NCBI GenBank assembly: GCA_017591395.1
Contig: WEDG01005356.1
Span: 248,001 to 312,000, forward strand
Length of the DNA: 64,000 bases
Reading direction: 5' to 3'
Source: Schistocephalus solidus
Lineage: Eukaryota > Platyhelminthes > Cestoda > Diphyllobothriidea > Diphyllobothriidae
Positions 1 to 12,200 of this stretch are shown here, piece by piece. The stretch's first letter is position 1; each line of letters opens with the position of its first letter. The notes beneath the pieces are model-generated. The model ran no database searches, had not been told where the DNA came from, and saw only the letters and a program-made list of their open reading frames with translations. Position numbers and translations under genes: made by a program.

Positions 1-575
1 TGTATTTTTCAACTGGGATTAGATGATTACGTAAATTAAATAGCTCGTGACAAGAATATAAAACAAATAAGTTTCTTCTACGGTTTTTTAGAAATTGCGT
101 TTTCGAATTTTGAACGTCCGTGAGCTACTTACACTGTGTACGAACACATGTTTTTTTCAGTTTCTGAGCTTGTAGTCAGAATTACGATTATCTGAATGAA
201 GCCAGTTTAAGCCTGAAACATTACTGTACCAGTCTACTCGCATTCACTTTCGCTCCTCACCTCGGAAAACTAGACTTCACGAATAGTACTGTCAGCTTCT
301 GAAACATTTTCGCCATTGAGAGCCTTAAAAGCTCAAATGCATGCTTCTTTCAATTTCAAATATTCCGAATAGCGTAGTTGGAAATTGTTTAAGACTCGGG
401 AGTTCTCTCCTCTTTAAAAGACAGGTGCTGTTATTTTTGTCGTTTTATAAGCAACACAGCGTATATCGGACGAGGTCCGATCAGCTAAATTCTATGAAAA
501 CTCTAAAAAATCAAATCTGAGCTTTTATAACCTGAACTATGGTTAAGTAGCGTACCTAGGAGACGGTTATTTCGA
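1..575. other. No gene recognised (left edge)
   Basis: I see no conserved exon, RNA gene or clear repeat here. Because NEMF is already mid-gene at 6160, this stretch is probably intronic to NEMF or lies 5' of it. That is an inference from the neighbouring gene only. Confidence 0.4.
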
Positions 576-1990
576 CCGTCGTAATCCGACGATGTCTACC
601 GTATGCTCCACAGAAGGGTGGTGCAAGGACGGTGACTTGTGTGCAAATTAGTTTTAAATGATAGTAGACTTGCACAACATCTACCGCACTCTCTTCCCTT
701 AACCGCTTATGCTCGGTGTTAAGATATAGTCAAGATGGCCGGAAGCGGGGTCGGTCGCAGATGAATAATCTCCCACAGAGCTGGAGATAGGGGTGCGACA
801 CGAGCCGGCACCCACGCGCACCGAAGTTCGGCATGCCCCCGCCCATGTTCGGTATTTGTTATGGGACCGCATCCCAGAACAATAACGCCTGCTGCACCCT
901 GATTTGGCCCCCGTGTTGTTCCATCGCACCTACCACGCGGAGGGCACACACGCGTGTCTGACAAGGTCCACCGTACGTTCCACAGCAGGGTGGTGCTGGT
1001 ACGGTGACTTGCGCATGATTTAGTTTAAAGTGATAGTAGACTTGCGCTGCATCTACCGCACTCTCTCCTCTCCCCCCTATGCCCGGTGTCAAGACGGTCA
1101 AGAAAACCGGAGATGGGCAAGCACGCAGGTGGCTGGCGCGGCCTGAGACACACGATAGTTCGACCGTCGTGTTCGACGATGTTCACCGTATGCTGTGCAG
1201 TGCCGGTGACTCGAGCTGGATTACAGTGAGAGTAGACTTAAACTGCATATACGTCACTCTGTTCCACTCCCCCACCTGGACCTGATGTCAAGACAGAGTC
1301 AAGAAGGCCGGAGATGGGAGAAGACGCAGGCTCACGCGTTGTGGTCCAACACCAAACAAGAACACAACAGCACAGGGAGGGGCGGCTCGGCTCCCAACTA
1401 AGTGGCATTGCCATAAAGATCACATTAAGAAGTAGCCATTGCAGCCTGACTCTCAGTTTGCCAGTCATACATTGCGCACAGACGCACGCACTGCACTGAC
1501 CGCGCGGTCTGCGTTATCCCGTCAATTTACAACCTTCCAAACCACGGCTTTTAGCGCACCGTGATAGCTTCACATGTGTCAGATTGTTTATAATGAGGAA
1601 AATGCACTGAGCCGTCGACCTCACTCTCTCCCCCACCCCCACAATCAGACCACCGTCCGAGCCGGTCAGTTATTTGATGTGGGAATGGGCGCATTGGCTG
1701 ACGGGCCGACGTACCCGTCTTCGCGCGCCACAGCGCGACCTGGCCCCCATAACGCACACATCAGGATTCACTAAACCAGGGGATATGAAGGAGCCATCGC
1801 CATTTAATTCCTAGTCCACTGGTCAGTCACTCCACGCACTACACACTGGGCCGACGGCGTGGTCTAGTGTAAACGTTAGATTGGCAGCCTTCCAAGCCAC
1901 GATTTCTAGGAAACCGTGATATTCTCAAGTACATAATGATGGTGAGTGTGTTGTTTATCTATTGATGGAAGTAGTGTGCGCTTATTTGGT
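576..1990 (-). repeat. RTE-type retroelement 3' UTR sequences, several nested 3' ends
   Basis: Blocks of this stretch recur at 11.9-12.3, 25.5-27, 33.5-34.1, 39.7-40.5, 41.2-43.1 and 46.2-46.7 kb. Shared landmarks are a terminal block with GTTCGACCGTCG and CACCGTATGCTCC, a block with AAGTGATAGTAGACTTGCGC, a pyrimidine-rich CTCTCTCCTCCTCCCCC tract, and a GTCAAGA run. At least three 3' ends are visible near 575, 950 and 1155. The same order follows the zinc-finger ORF tail here and at 40.5 kb, so I read it as the 3' UTR of the element in the next entry. Confidence 0.65.
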
Positions 1991-3060
1991 TTAGCCTACG
2001 GTGGTTTACCGCAGGTTATCATGGAGACGCATGTGACCGAACAGGCCCATGCGGTGTGTGAATGTGCGGGAGCAGTGAGGGTAATGGAGGTTGGTGCGAC
2101 GACTGTATGTCGGAACCCCAGGCACTGGTTCACCAGCCTCCGTGCGATGGATTCACAGGTGACCGACCAGGCCGATGCGTGAGTTGAAGTTGTGGACGCA
2201 GTGTGGACAAGAGAAATCGGAAGGGGCCGGGGGTTTTTGTTCGTGGTAATGGCGGTGAGATTTGCAGGAGTTGAAGATGTGCATGCGGTATCACTCTTGT
2301 TGACATTGCGGTGATTTCTGCTGTCATGGATGCGCATATGACTGAATAGGCCCATACGGTGAGTGAATGCGCGATGGCAGTGGATGTGGCGATCTCTGCT
2401 GTGGCTTGATGCTCCATGCACCGGTTCAATAGTCTGTGCGGTGGATTCGGAAGTTACTGACCAGGCCGATGCGTGAGGTGAAGGTGCGGTCGCAATGAGG
2501 ACAGTTTAGGACTGAGACCCCATCGTTGCCCGTGGTGGTGGTGGTTTTGGTGGTGTTGGAGGTAACAGGTGTTGAGTATTGGGATGTGGTCGCTATGATG
2601 GTGGGAGTGGGGGAATTTGCGCCAGGAGTGGCCGTGGTGGTTGGGAGGTTCGAAGGAGAGCTGGTAGAAGTTGACGTAGAAGTCGGAGTTGTCGGATTGT
2701 TGTTGCATTGCGTTCGAAGATATCTTACCAGGCCGATTCGCGCGCGGAAGGTGCGTTGACAGCGCTAGCACGTTGGAAGAGCTTGTGCATAGGCGGCGTG
2801 GATCCGGGCGCTGGTTACTTTTTGCCACATTTTTGGCCTTGGTGGCGGCGATCCGGTTGGCTTCGTAGATTACTGGCCCGTTTAGGGGACAAACCTGGGC
2901 GAAGTTGATGCCGTATACGCACACAAGCACCAATCACACAAGAAACCTGGGAAGCCGGGGCGCACCCAGTTGCGGCTTTCCGGAAAGTGAAAAGGTCTTC
3001 AAAGGAGTTTAGCTCCAAAATACACAGATTCTCAGATCTGAGTCTACAAAAGATCAAAAA
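1991..3060 (-). pseudogene. RTE-type retrotransposon ORF, C-terminal C2H2 zinc-finger tail (broken)
   Basis: Reading the - strand from about 2915, the motif IYEANRIA is followed by pieces of a C2H2 finger of the type [19 protein letters not shown], then a Ser/Thr/Pro-rich linker, then fingers of the type [21 protein letters not shown] between about 2470 and 2000. The reading frame is interrupted by several shifts. This arrangement is the C-terminal tail of the RT ORF also seen at 48.6-49.4 kb. Only the 3' end of the element is present. The fingers are presumably nucleic-acid binding; that is an inference from the fold. Confidence 0.6.
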
Positions 3061-4010
3061 CTCTGTGTCAGTTTGTCCGTCGTAAATAACAAGGACCCCC
3101 GGCTGTTAGACGCAGTGGTGACCTGCGCGTTTACTGTTAAATCACCTACGCCGATCTCCTTGTACTCAAATTGCTACGGTTGCAAAACAGTTTAAGATGA
3201 CAGTGGAGATTGTCGTGGATACAGTGATTGGTAGGGTGAAACAACCCATATTCACCTGCCACACACCTTTTGATCCCTAATAATTTGTTATTCAATCTTC
3301 GGCGGTTTTTTTGCAAGTCGTAATCATATTGTGACAGGCCGCCATCTAATATGCATTCATCCACTTCCACCTGGCACTATTTTGGAACCTTAAATTACTA
3401 TGCTTTAGAGGTGCATGCGGCACTTCCACCAACGCCTAAAGGTGATACAGGCAGTTTTTTTCGCAGGCGGACCATCCCCAAAAATCACTGTCCGAAAAGT
3501 CACGAGTTAACCGGATTTTTGGACTACTGGAAGACTGTGGCCCTCGCGCTCTGTATAAACTGGATAAGTGCGAGTTTCTCCAAGGGGAACACTTGGTTTC
3601 CTCTGTATCCTTGCTTCTAACCACCTTTGTCAGTCAGCTTTGCTGTTCACATCTCAACCTCATGATCTATTGTTTCTTGGTTTGCCCTGTGTTTCATCAG
3701 GGAATTATGTGTTCTGAAGATGCGCTTTGCAAGTTATAACTCTGTGTTTTACCTCCGCCTCCCCCGTTTTTGGAGTTTGAAGGAAGACATTAGTTCTGCC
3801 ACGGCACTTCTAATCGGGTCCAAACTTTGCCTGCAACTGCTATTACACATGGTTACTTTCTTCACGCTTCTTTTTTCTAGTTGCTTATTAGACGATAGGA
3901 TCTTTTTTCCTCCACTTTAGGTACGATGTTTTTCATCCGTTTCGGTTTGCCCAATTCGCCACTCGTGCTGCAATTGAGTTCCCAACATTCAACCAGGTTT
4001 GGAATTCTAC
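3061..4010. other. No gene recognised
   Basis: No conserved coding segment or named repeat was recognised. Open frames of 62-89 codons on both strands match nothing I know and overlap one another, so they are treated as chance. Confidence 0.4.
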
Positions 4011-4238
<228 letters not shown>

Positions 4239-4339
4239 ATTCTGGTTTCAAAATGTTTTAGCTCACTTCCGAAAGCTTGTCTAGCTTGGATTATTTGTGT
4301 GTACTGGGTCCTACCGTAGGTTTCACTCAAGTATTTTTT

Positions 4340-5310
4340 GTGACGTGGGCAGTACATACCGTGTGTGACCTATCTCATGCAAAGTGCCAAAATTTTCGAA
4401 TGATTAATAATCAGTCGCGAACTGGCACCCATGCATGTACTAAAGCTTTCAAATAATTATGAACAACCCTATGCAAATTTAAAATTTGAAGTAAATAGCA
4501 AAATTATTATTACTTAGTTTATAAATACTAACTTTTTTTAAAACAGGCAGCATATTTCGAAAACCGTTAACTCGCTGTAATTGTGAAAAATAAATTTTAG
4601 TTGAAGTTTCAGTTGAAGTCGTAAACATACCATTTGGTGTATATTAAGAGAAATTTCCTTTCGTCAAATTTCTTTACTGGTATTTGATATTGGATTATGA
4701 TTAATGTCAAATTGTCCTTGAAATACCGATGAACACTTCACGATTTTCAGGATTTTTAAGCGATTGACCGTATATTTAGATTCCACTTTATATGTTAATT
4801 ACGAGCTACAGAATAGGACATTTCCTAACAGTAGTGAGTTTTTGGATCTTATTTCTAATACAGAGGGCCCTTTGCGTCATATTTGCAGATTCGTCCGAAC
4901 ACGGAAATTTATTACAGCGAAAAATGAACGTCCACAATAAAATTTGGACATCAATATGCCTACGATCCATTTAAGAATTTATATAATTATTTACTTCTTT
5001 AAAAAGCGCTTTAGTTAGATACTAAGCTGACGAATATACGCACACTACCTTTTTCCAAGGTTAAGTCAAGGTAAAAATATGAAAGTTTGACCTTTTATGA
5101 ATTCCCTAAAAATATATGATACATTTTCTGTGGAAATTGAAGAACACACCTTTCGATGTATATAGGAGCGTTTTTCGCTATATTTGTTTACTTTAATGCC
5201 CGTTCTATAACTTCAAACACATAACAGAGCATCTGAATATATACTAAGATTTCACGAAAACTGCTACTAGTTTCTCCATTGCGTTTCTAAATTCTGGTCT
5301 GGCAGAAACT
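4340..5310. repeat. AT-rich dispersed repeat, copy 1
   Basis: About 1 kb aligns in order and orientation with 59965-60960. Shared landmarks include GCAAAGTGCC followed by TTTTCGAA/TTTACGAA, the block CATACCATTTKGTGTATATTAAGAGA, the block CCTTGAAATACCG, an AAAAATGAACGTCCACAA block, and AATATATACTA near the end. No coding capacity is evident. It may be a decayed transposon or the UTR of one. Confidence 0.7.
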
Positions 5311-5389
5311 TGGTATGTGTTCTTCGTCAACAACAGGTAACCTGTGGAACGTGTCTTAATGGAATTTCTGGCAATAGGAGTTATACAGG

Positions 5390-5500
5390 TGAGGCCTTAG
5401 GACGCAGGCCCCTAACCTTATCCGCAATCCAAACCTTAACCTTGACCCTACGCCTAACTCTAGGACTAACTTAAGAAAACAACGCCTACTTAAACAAATA
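5390..5500. repeat. Telomere-like CCTAA-rich tract, probable MITE remnant
   Basis: A degenerate run of CCTAACC/CTTAACC units resembling the interior of the inverted-repeat elements at 8826-9023 and 16736-16948. No terminal inverted repeat was found here, so this is a fragment at best. Confidence 0.4.
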
Positions 5501-6159
5501 TAGTAGCACGCCTTGCATATTGAACCATAACTTACTTCATACCTTATCAGTACCGAGAATTCAAGTTAAAAACTCTACCTGGTGTCTGTCCGAGCTCAGT
5601 GTCGTCTAATGATTAGGATCTTTAGCTTCCCCTCCCCCAAATCAGAGTGCTTAATATCAAAGCCTAGTCACCTACATCCCCTATTTCCACCGGCTAAGTC
5701 CGAAGACTTTACATAACTGCAATCGAGGCGAGGGCAAACTATCAGGATGTCACCATATGCTGGGGAACCCAAGACAGGTTCTTTGATGAGGTTCGAATAT
5801 CAGGGCACTTTTCAGATGAGCAAATTCTCCGGCTCACTCAGCAAGAAGGATCAAACTATCGTCCTGGGTTGATTGCGTGCCTCCGGTCTCTTCCGTACTG
5901 TAATGTATTGACTAAATGGTTGATCTGTTTCAGAACATACATCCAAGGCCCCTAGTACGAATTCCTCCAAATGTCCCACATGCTCTCCTCATTTTGCCAG
6001 TTGTCTATAGGCTTCAGGCTATGCTGATTGCTGGTTTCGTCTTCTGATTGAAACAGGAATATGCAGCTGATGAAGCTAGTGTTCTTCGGTGAGGGCTTTA
6101 GCCTACAATTTTCGTCCTTTTTACTCCACTCCAGACAAAATCACATCTTTCTATTTCAG
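5501..6159. other. Intron DNA upstream of the first placed NEMF exon
   Basis: The stretch ends in a good 3' splice site (pyrimidine-rich, TTTCAG at 6154-6159). The preceding NEMF exon, expected to encode the end of the NFACT-N domain, was not found here or further left. Confidence 0.4.
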
Positions 6160-6222
6160 GCAGTTGATGAGTTCTTCTCCAGCCTGGAAAGCCAGAGAAC
6201 TGAAGTGCAAATCGTTCAGAAT
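6160..6222 (+). CDS. NEMF: NEMF exon (first placed)
   Basis: Acceptor TTTCAG at 6159, donor GTAAGT at 6223, phase 0 at both ends. It encodes [13 protein letters not shown] and eight further residues, matching the AVDEFYS motif at the NFACT-N to coiled-coil boundary of animal NEMF. Confidence 0.9.
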
Positions 6223-9200
6223 GTAAGTTCTTAAACGCTAACTTTATTTGTGCTTTCCTTGTCGTGAGACCGAATTTGCAACTACTCCGAGTGCTCTGAT
6301 TTTCCATCATTCTAACTCCAATTCTGATTGACTTGCAATCGGCTTGCGTGTCAGAGTTTTAGTAGCGCTCTTGAGGCTAATACTCCTCACTCCAGCGTCT
6401 ATGCTCTTCGGAGAAGTTTTGACCTTAAAAATGGGTGATACTGTTACCGTAGTCATAAACGGCTGCCAATCATGCCTGGGGCAGCTTCGCGTCTCTGGTT
6501 GTTTTAACTCAGCTTATCGCTGATGGACAATAAGGAAAAAATAAAGCCGCTCTTGCGCGGCTTCCCTTTCCCCCACCATTATCATTCAGACTTAAACTAC
6601 CATGGCGACTTTACAGTTGTGACCTTGAGAGTTACCGACTGATAGAATAAGTCGGCTCCGCGGACTGAAGCTCAGGCTGTAGTGGCTGTTTCTTAATGTG
6701 ACCTTTTGAGAACTCACTGCACTGTTGTCTGAACAAGGCAAGTCTAGGACGCGTGGATGAAAAAACCATCTCGTGTGTGGTTGACGTAGACGGGAGCTAT
6801 GCCAGATCGACCCCCGCACACACACCCATAAGAAGTTATTCTAATCTTGCTTCTCCATTGGAATGTGATGGATGTAGGAAGAGAAGGACTGTGACTGGTG
6901 CTGCTCATTCGTATCCTCATCAAGTACGACAAACGATTCCGACCTCTTCATTGGTTTTTATTCTTAGAGCTAAGAGCACATTGCTCGCTTAACTTATGAG
7001 TACAGAACTCCCTCGGCATCTATACGCTCACAAGTCTATAAAGCATAAAATCAGTCAATTGAAACTCATGCATGGGAAATAGGTTTGTTCTGAATAAATA
7101 ATTGGTGGTTTCCCGACGCCAGTTTACCCTTACTGATCGATGTGTAGTTTTCTCCTGTTATACTGATGCAAAAATCTGCTTTTTTAAAATTTAACACTAG
7201 GAGAAAAAGGCGTCAAAAAGGTTGGATAATGTGAGGAAGGACCAGGAACAGAGACTGAAGAAGCTACAAGAGGAACAGGTTAGGGGATACTTTACCTTGT
7301 TTCATTTTTCATATATGCAGTAACTCACATTGCTTCACAGCTTATTATTGTTTGGGTCCGGCACCCCTACTTCACCCCGGTCTTTCAAATTCAGTTCCTT
7401 ACTGAACCTTATTCTTGATTAATTGACAGGTTTTGGATAACAGAAAGGCCGAGTTGCTCGAGTTGAATGCCGACTTGGTAAGCTTTTTTCTCCTTTCTTT
7501 GGCCAGATTGTTAATAGTCAAACTTTAAAGTATACCGTCCCCTTGCCCCAAGTCCCAAAGGACATCGTCGGTGCCTCCAGACCGCTTAACTTCGATTCCC
7601 AACCCCAGGTGGTGCACCACCCGAGGCCCTAGCCCACGACCTGTTGATTAGAAGTCTAAGGGCTCGTTTTCTTGCCGGTTTAGGTCAGAAATATTGACTG
7701 CATTGGTTCATGGACGCTCACCAATCGGTTACGAAACTCACTGGTCCCGTTCTATCTTGTGGCTCACTCTCGAGCCCCGCCTCTTGCCTTTTAAAATCGA
7801 GAATATTGACATTGATGGTTTAGAGCGTTGGAGTTCTAATAAACAGGTCGCGCGTTCGGCCTCGGATTCGGTTTTGTATGGCGGGCTGATGACGGCTTAT
7901 AAGCCACAAATGTTCATTTTAGTTTCCGTTGTCTGTGTTGGTAATCTTCCTCCTACAATACTAGCCGCTGTGTGCCTGCTGGCGGGGCTCGAGAGTGAGC
8001 CTCAAGCCACAACGGGGCGAGTGAGTCCCGTAACCAATCGGTGAGCTTTCATCAGCCAATATAGAACTTTCCTCTCCAGTTGACGGTTGTTGATGCCCGC
8101 GTCCACGTGCTACAACTCCTTTGTCTTTTACTCTACACTCAATGTCACTGAACCAGGTATCACTGTCTGACCTACAAAACCATACGGAAGCCAGTTACTC
8201 TAATCATGATGGTTTTGAACACGTCAAACCTTCTGGTATCCTTCATTCCCGAGGGTTACTTTAACAGGCCTCGATCGTTTTCTAATCTCCCACTCCCTCC
8301 GCTGTGTCATCTTGTCGGTGCGTGAAGAAAGTGCACTTCCGCATTGCAACTTCCACAAGTTGTATTCTTCTGCTGTTTCATAGGTGGACAAGGTTCTATA
8401 CGCCCTCAACTATGCGCTTGCCAACCAAACCTCTTGGACTGTTATCGAGACCGCTGTTGCTGAGCAGAAGGCCCGAGGCGACCCCGTCTCCAGTTGCATT
8501 GAGCGCCTGCAGTTAGACTTGAATCAGGCCGTTCTCCGTCTAAAGTAAGCATCCTCATTGGTCCGGTGTATGTTCCTGCTCACAAATAGCACCCAGTTGT
8601 GAAAGCCTCGGGTCAATTTAGTCTCTAGCAACATACACTCGGATTCATATCTTGATTTTGCTGTCAGGCCTTACAACATTTTCTTAGGAAACCGAAAAGG
8701 ATACCAGTCACTCCATTTATCGGGATATTGCTGATGCTCATCTCCAACCGTAGCCGGACTGCTAATCAACTTTTTTTTTTTTTCGAAAACCCGTGCTCAG
8801 CTCGTAAGGACATGTCCCGAAGGACACCTGAGTAGGAACCTCCCTTTCCCCTATTCCGTGCCCTTGCGCTAAATTTCAGGGTTTTTAGGGTTACTGTTAA
8901 AGTAAGAGTTAGGGTTAAGGGTAGAGTTAGCTTTGAAGTGCAATTTAGGCTTAGGGTTATGACTCAGTAATATTGGCTCCTTTTTGAAATTTTGTGTTGT
9001 CTGGGAGGTTCCTACTCCCGTGTTTTACCCATGTAGTATTAGTAGTAGTAATAACGAAAGAAGGCCTGGTTCCTGTTGCCGTTCAAAGTTTAAAACGACT
9101 TGCTTGTAGTCTTTTTCCGTGAATTAGTTTATTTTTATTTTTGTCTAATTAGGACGCGTTTTTACAAAAGTGCGGGTTTTTTTTCACGGTTTCTGCCGAC

Positions 9201-12200
9201 TTAGTGATCCTTATGTTAATGACGACGATGAAGATGAGGAGAAGGAGGAGGAGAAGGGTGACACTGAGGAATCCCTCGAAGTCACCGTTGATCTCGGCTG
9301 TAATGCTCTTCAGAATGCAAAACGGTAATTTTTTTTCCTCTTCTCCATTTGTTCTTCCCTCTTTCCCATTGTTCAGGCGATTTCAGGCATATTTCCACTG
9401 TTCTCAACCTGCACCTCCAGGTCTCTTGGTTTTACTATGTATTGTCAAATTTCTATGCACAACTTCTGTAAGGCAAGCCGTAAGCCTGCGCTACTACTTT
9501 TCTGTGCAGCGGTGTCTGCTAAGTGGCACTTGGGTTCGTCCCACTGTCCATACGCACTAAGATGCCTAATAGACTCGAAAATAAACGCTTCGAAAGTTCG
9601 CAAGATTTCGGCAACGAAATCCCGATGGATTTTTTCGCCCTTATTTCTCTCGAATGGAAGTAGGTGTCGTTGCAAATGATGTCCATTCAGAAAGAAACTA
9701 CTACTAACATTACGTTGACCAATTAGGACTGCACGGAGCCTCGAGTAAGACTTGGCATAGAACTACTCGGCCAGTTCGGAGGTTAGAATCTAGGAAGGGG
9801 GGGACCTTGTTTATGGCTGAAGGGGGAAAAGTTTTCATCTGGCCCCGGATGACTGACTTCTTTTTACCTTGTCATTCGGCTTTGCTCGCATGCCTCTGCT
9901 TATAGTGTACTGCAATAAGTCTAAAAGCTCCTTGAGCCAAATGTCTTTCTAAAAACTGGATTAGCGGCATGCAACCCCTTCTTCTCACCCGCTTTCCTTT
10001 GTCAGGTATTACGATCACCGGAGGCTTGCCCATGATAAGGAAAAGAAAACGATCACAGGGACAAAACGCGTAAGCTTCCGTCAGCCTCCAACTGACCAGT
10101 GCACTTTTCCTAGTCAGGACTTTGGGTCTTGGCTTCAGTTTTACCTTAGCGAAGCTTACTGCTTTATTCAAGAATATTTTATTATTATTACTAATTCACA
10201 AGATCTCCTCATTGCGTTCCTTCATTCACCATAAAAAAGGCTTTGAAGGCGGCTTCGAAGAAGGCTGAAAAGACGAAGACCCAAGTCCATGGAGTTCAAA
10301 GGATTTCTAAAACCCGCGAACCTTTCTGGTAGGTCACTTATTGCCTTCCTCCTGTAGCTCCACTGTACCCCCAGTATTCCTTTTTGCCCCCGCAAAGCTT
10401 TCACCACCCCTTTGGTTGCTGTATTCTGCACAGGTTTGAGAAATTCCACTGGTTTATCAGTTCCGACAACTACCTCGTCCTGGCAGGTCGTGACGCAGGT
10501 CAGAACGAGAACCTAATTAAACGTTACTTCAAGCCGCAGGATATCTACGTGCACGCCGACGTCCACGGCGCTAGCAGCGTCATTGTAAAGGCACGCCCCC
10601 TACAACCCAATGAACCTCCGGATCCATGTATGTTTCCCTTATTTTGGTGGTATCTTCTGTCGACTCGAAAAGTGAGTGGCATCTGAACATCAAAAACCTA
10701 AAAAGAGGCCCATTTATTGCGTCGGGCGCTGTGGGCGAAGTTTAATTACTTTGTGGAGAGAAACCAAAACTGCGCGTCGTAGCAGTGTTGATGAGTGCGC
10801 AAGATGTGTTAGCTGTGTTGCCATCGACGGAGTGACCATTCGTGGCTGGAATTGTCGTCATCGTGGCGTTTAAAGCAGGTGTGGCAGAAGTTGATGTCGT
10901 GGGATTGATTCTGCATTGAATTCGAAGATGTCTGACCAGACCGATTCGCGCGCGGAATGTGCGTTGACAGCGTGGGCACGTTGGCAGGGCATGGGCAGTG
11001 GCGGTGTTGATCCGCGGTGCGAGTCGCCCATTTGGCCTTAACAGCGGACATCCGGTTGGCTTCTTATATTGCTTCACGAGTTTTCACGGATCTTCTCCAG
11101 GCCAGTCTATCCGACGAGGTCCTCCCAGGTCTCCGGACTGATTGGCAGTTGCTAGAGGGGAAAAGATCAACTAATCAGCCTTGGCAGATGTTAGGGACTC
11201 GCCGGTGCTGAAAACCTCCAAGACAACTTCATGAAAATGGAGATAGGTCATGATTGTAGCTGTATCCCAACCCCAGACCTGGAAGACCTATGGTAAACGC
11301 ACTGACACTTTAGCCAGTGTCTCCTGCCCTGTCAGGATGGGATTGTGCATCTCATGAAATTCTAATGGATTTCACAATAAAGGGCCTCTTACGCGAAATC
11401 AGTCCATGCTGCGTCTCCCAAAATTTTAAAGCAGTAAAGAAACGACCTTTCTTAAAAAGAAGGTATTGATTGTTCTGTAACTTAATATTTGCTGTTGGAA
11501 AAACCATTACTTTTCCCTAAAAACTCGAATTCAATATAATGGCTATATTATAAGTCAACCAAATAAGGCTAAATATAAATGTGCATAAAAAACGGGGGCG
11601 CATAAAAACGGGGAAATAATGTAGAATAGTAACGAATTCACAAGATCAGTACTTCGTTAAACTGTCCGTTTGCATTTATGGCAACATGAAGTCTGCCAGA
11701 CATGAAGATAGCTAGGTTGTCTATCGTAGTTTGTTCAATGTGAGTATGCAGCCCGAAATCAAGTTTTTCGTGTATGAAAAGACTCTTCGTTGCCTTGTGC
11801 CGATTTCTTTTAATAATTGCAAAAGGATTTTAGATTAGATTCAGGTCCGGACTATTAGTGGGAATAGAAATAGATCGCAGACCACACGCGCAGAGGCTGG
11901 CTGTTATCTAAAAAGTTGGATTATTGTTGTAAACGGGTCACGTGGTAGATGCGTTGGACCAGCACGGGGGCCACATTAAGGCACGGCAGGCGTTATTCGG
12001 GTTGCGCTCCCATGACAAATGCCGAACATGGAGGTGTGGTGGCACACCTAGGGGCGGCTAGGACTCAGGGGACCCAGCCGTGCCAGCCACCTGCGTCCTC
12101 TCCCGCCTCCGGTCTTCTTGACTCTGTCTTGACACCGGGCTCAGGTGGGGGAGGAGGAGAGAGTGCGGTAGATGCAGCGCAAGTCTACTATCACTTTAAA

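Noticed and set aside
5390..5500. Chromosome end or true interstitial telomere
   Set aside because: The units are degenerate and short and match the interior of the MITE-like elements.
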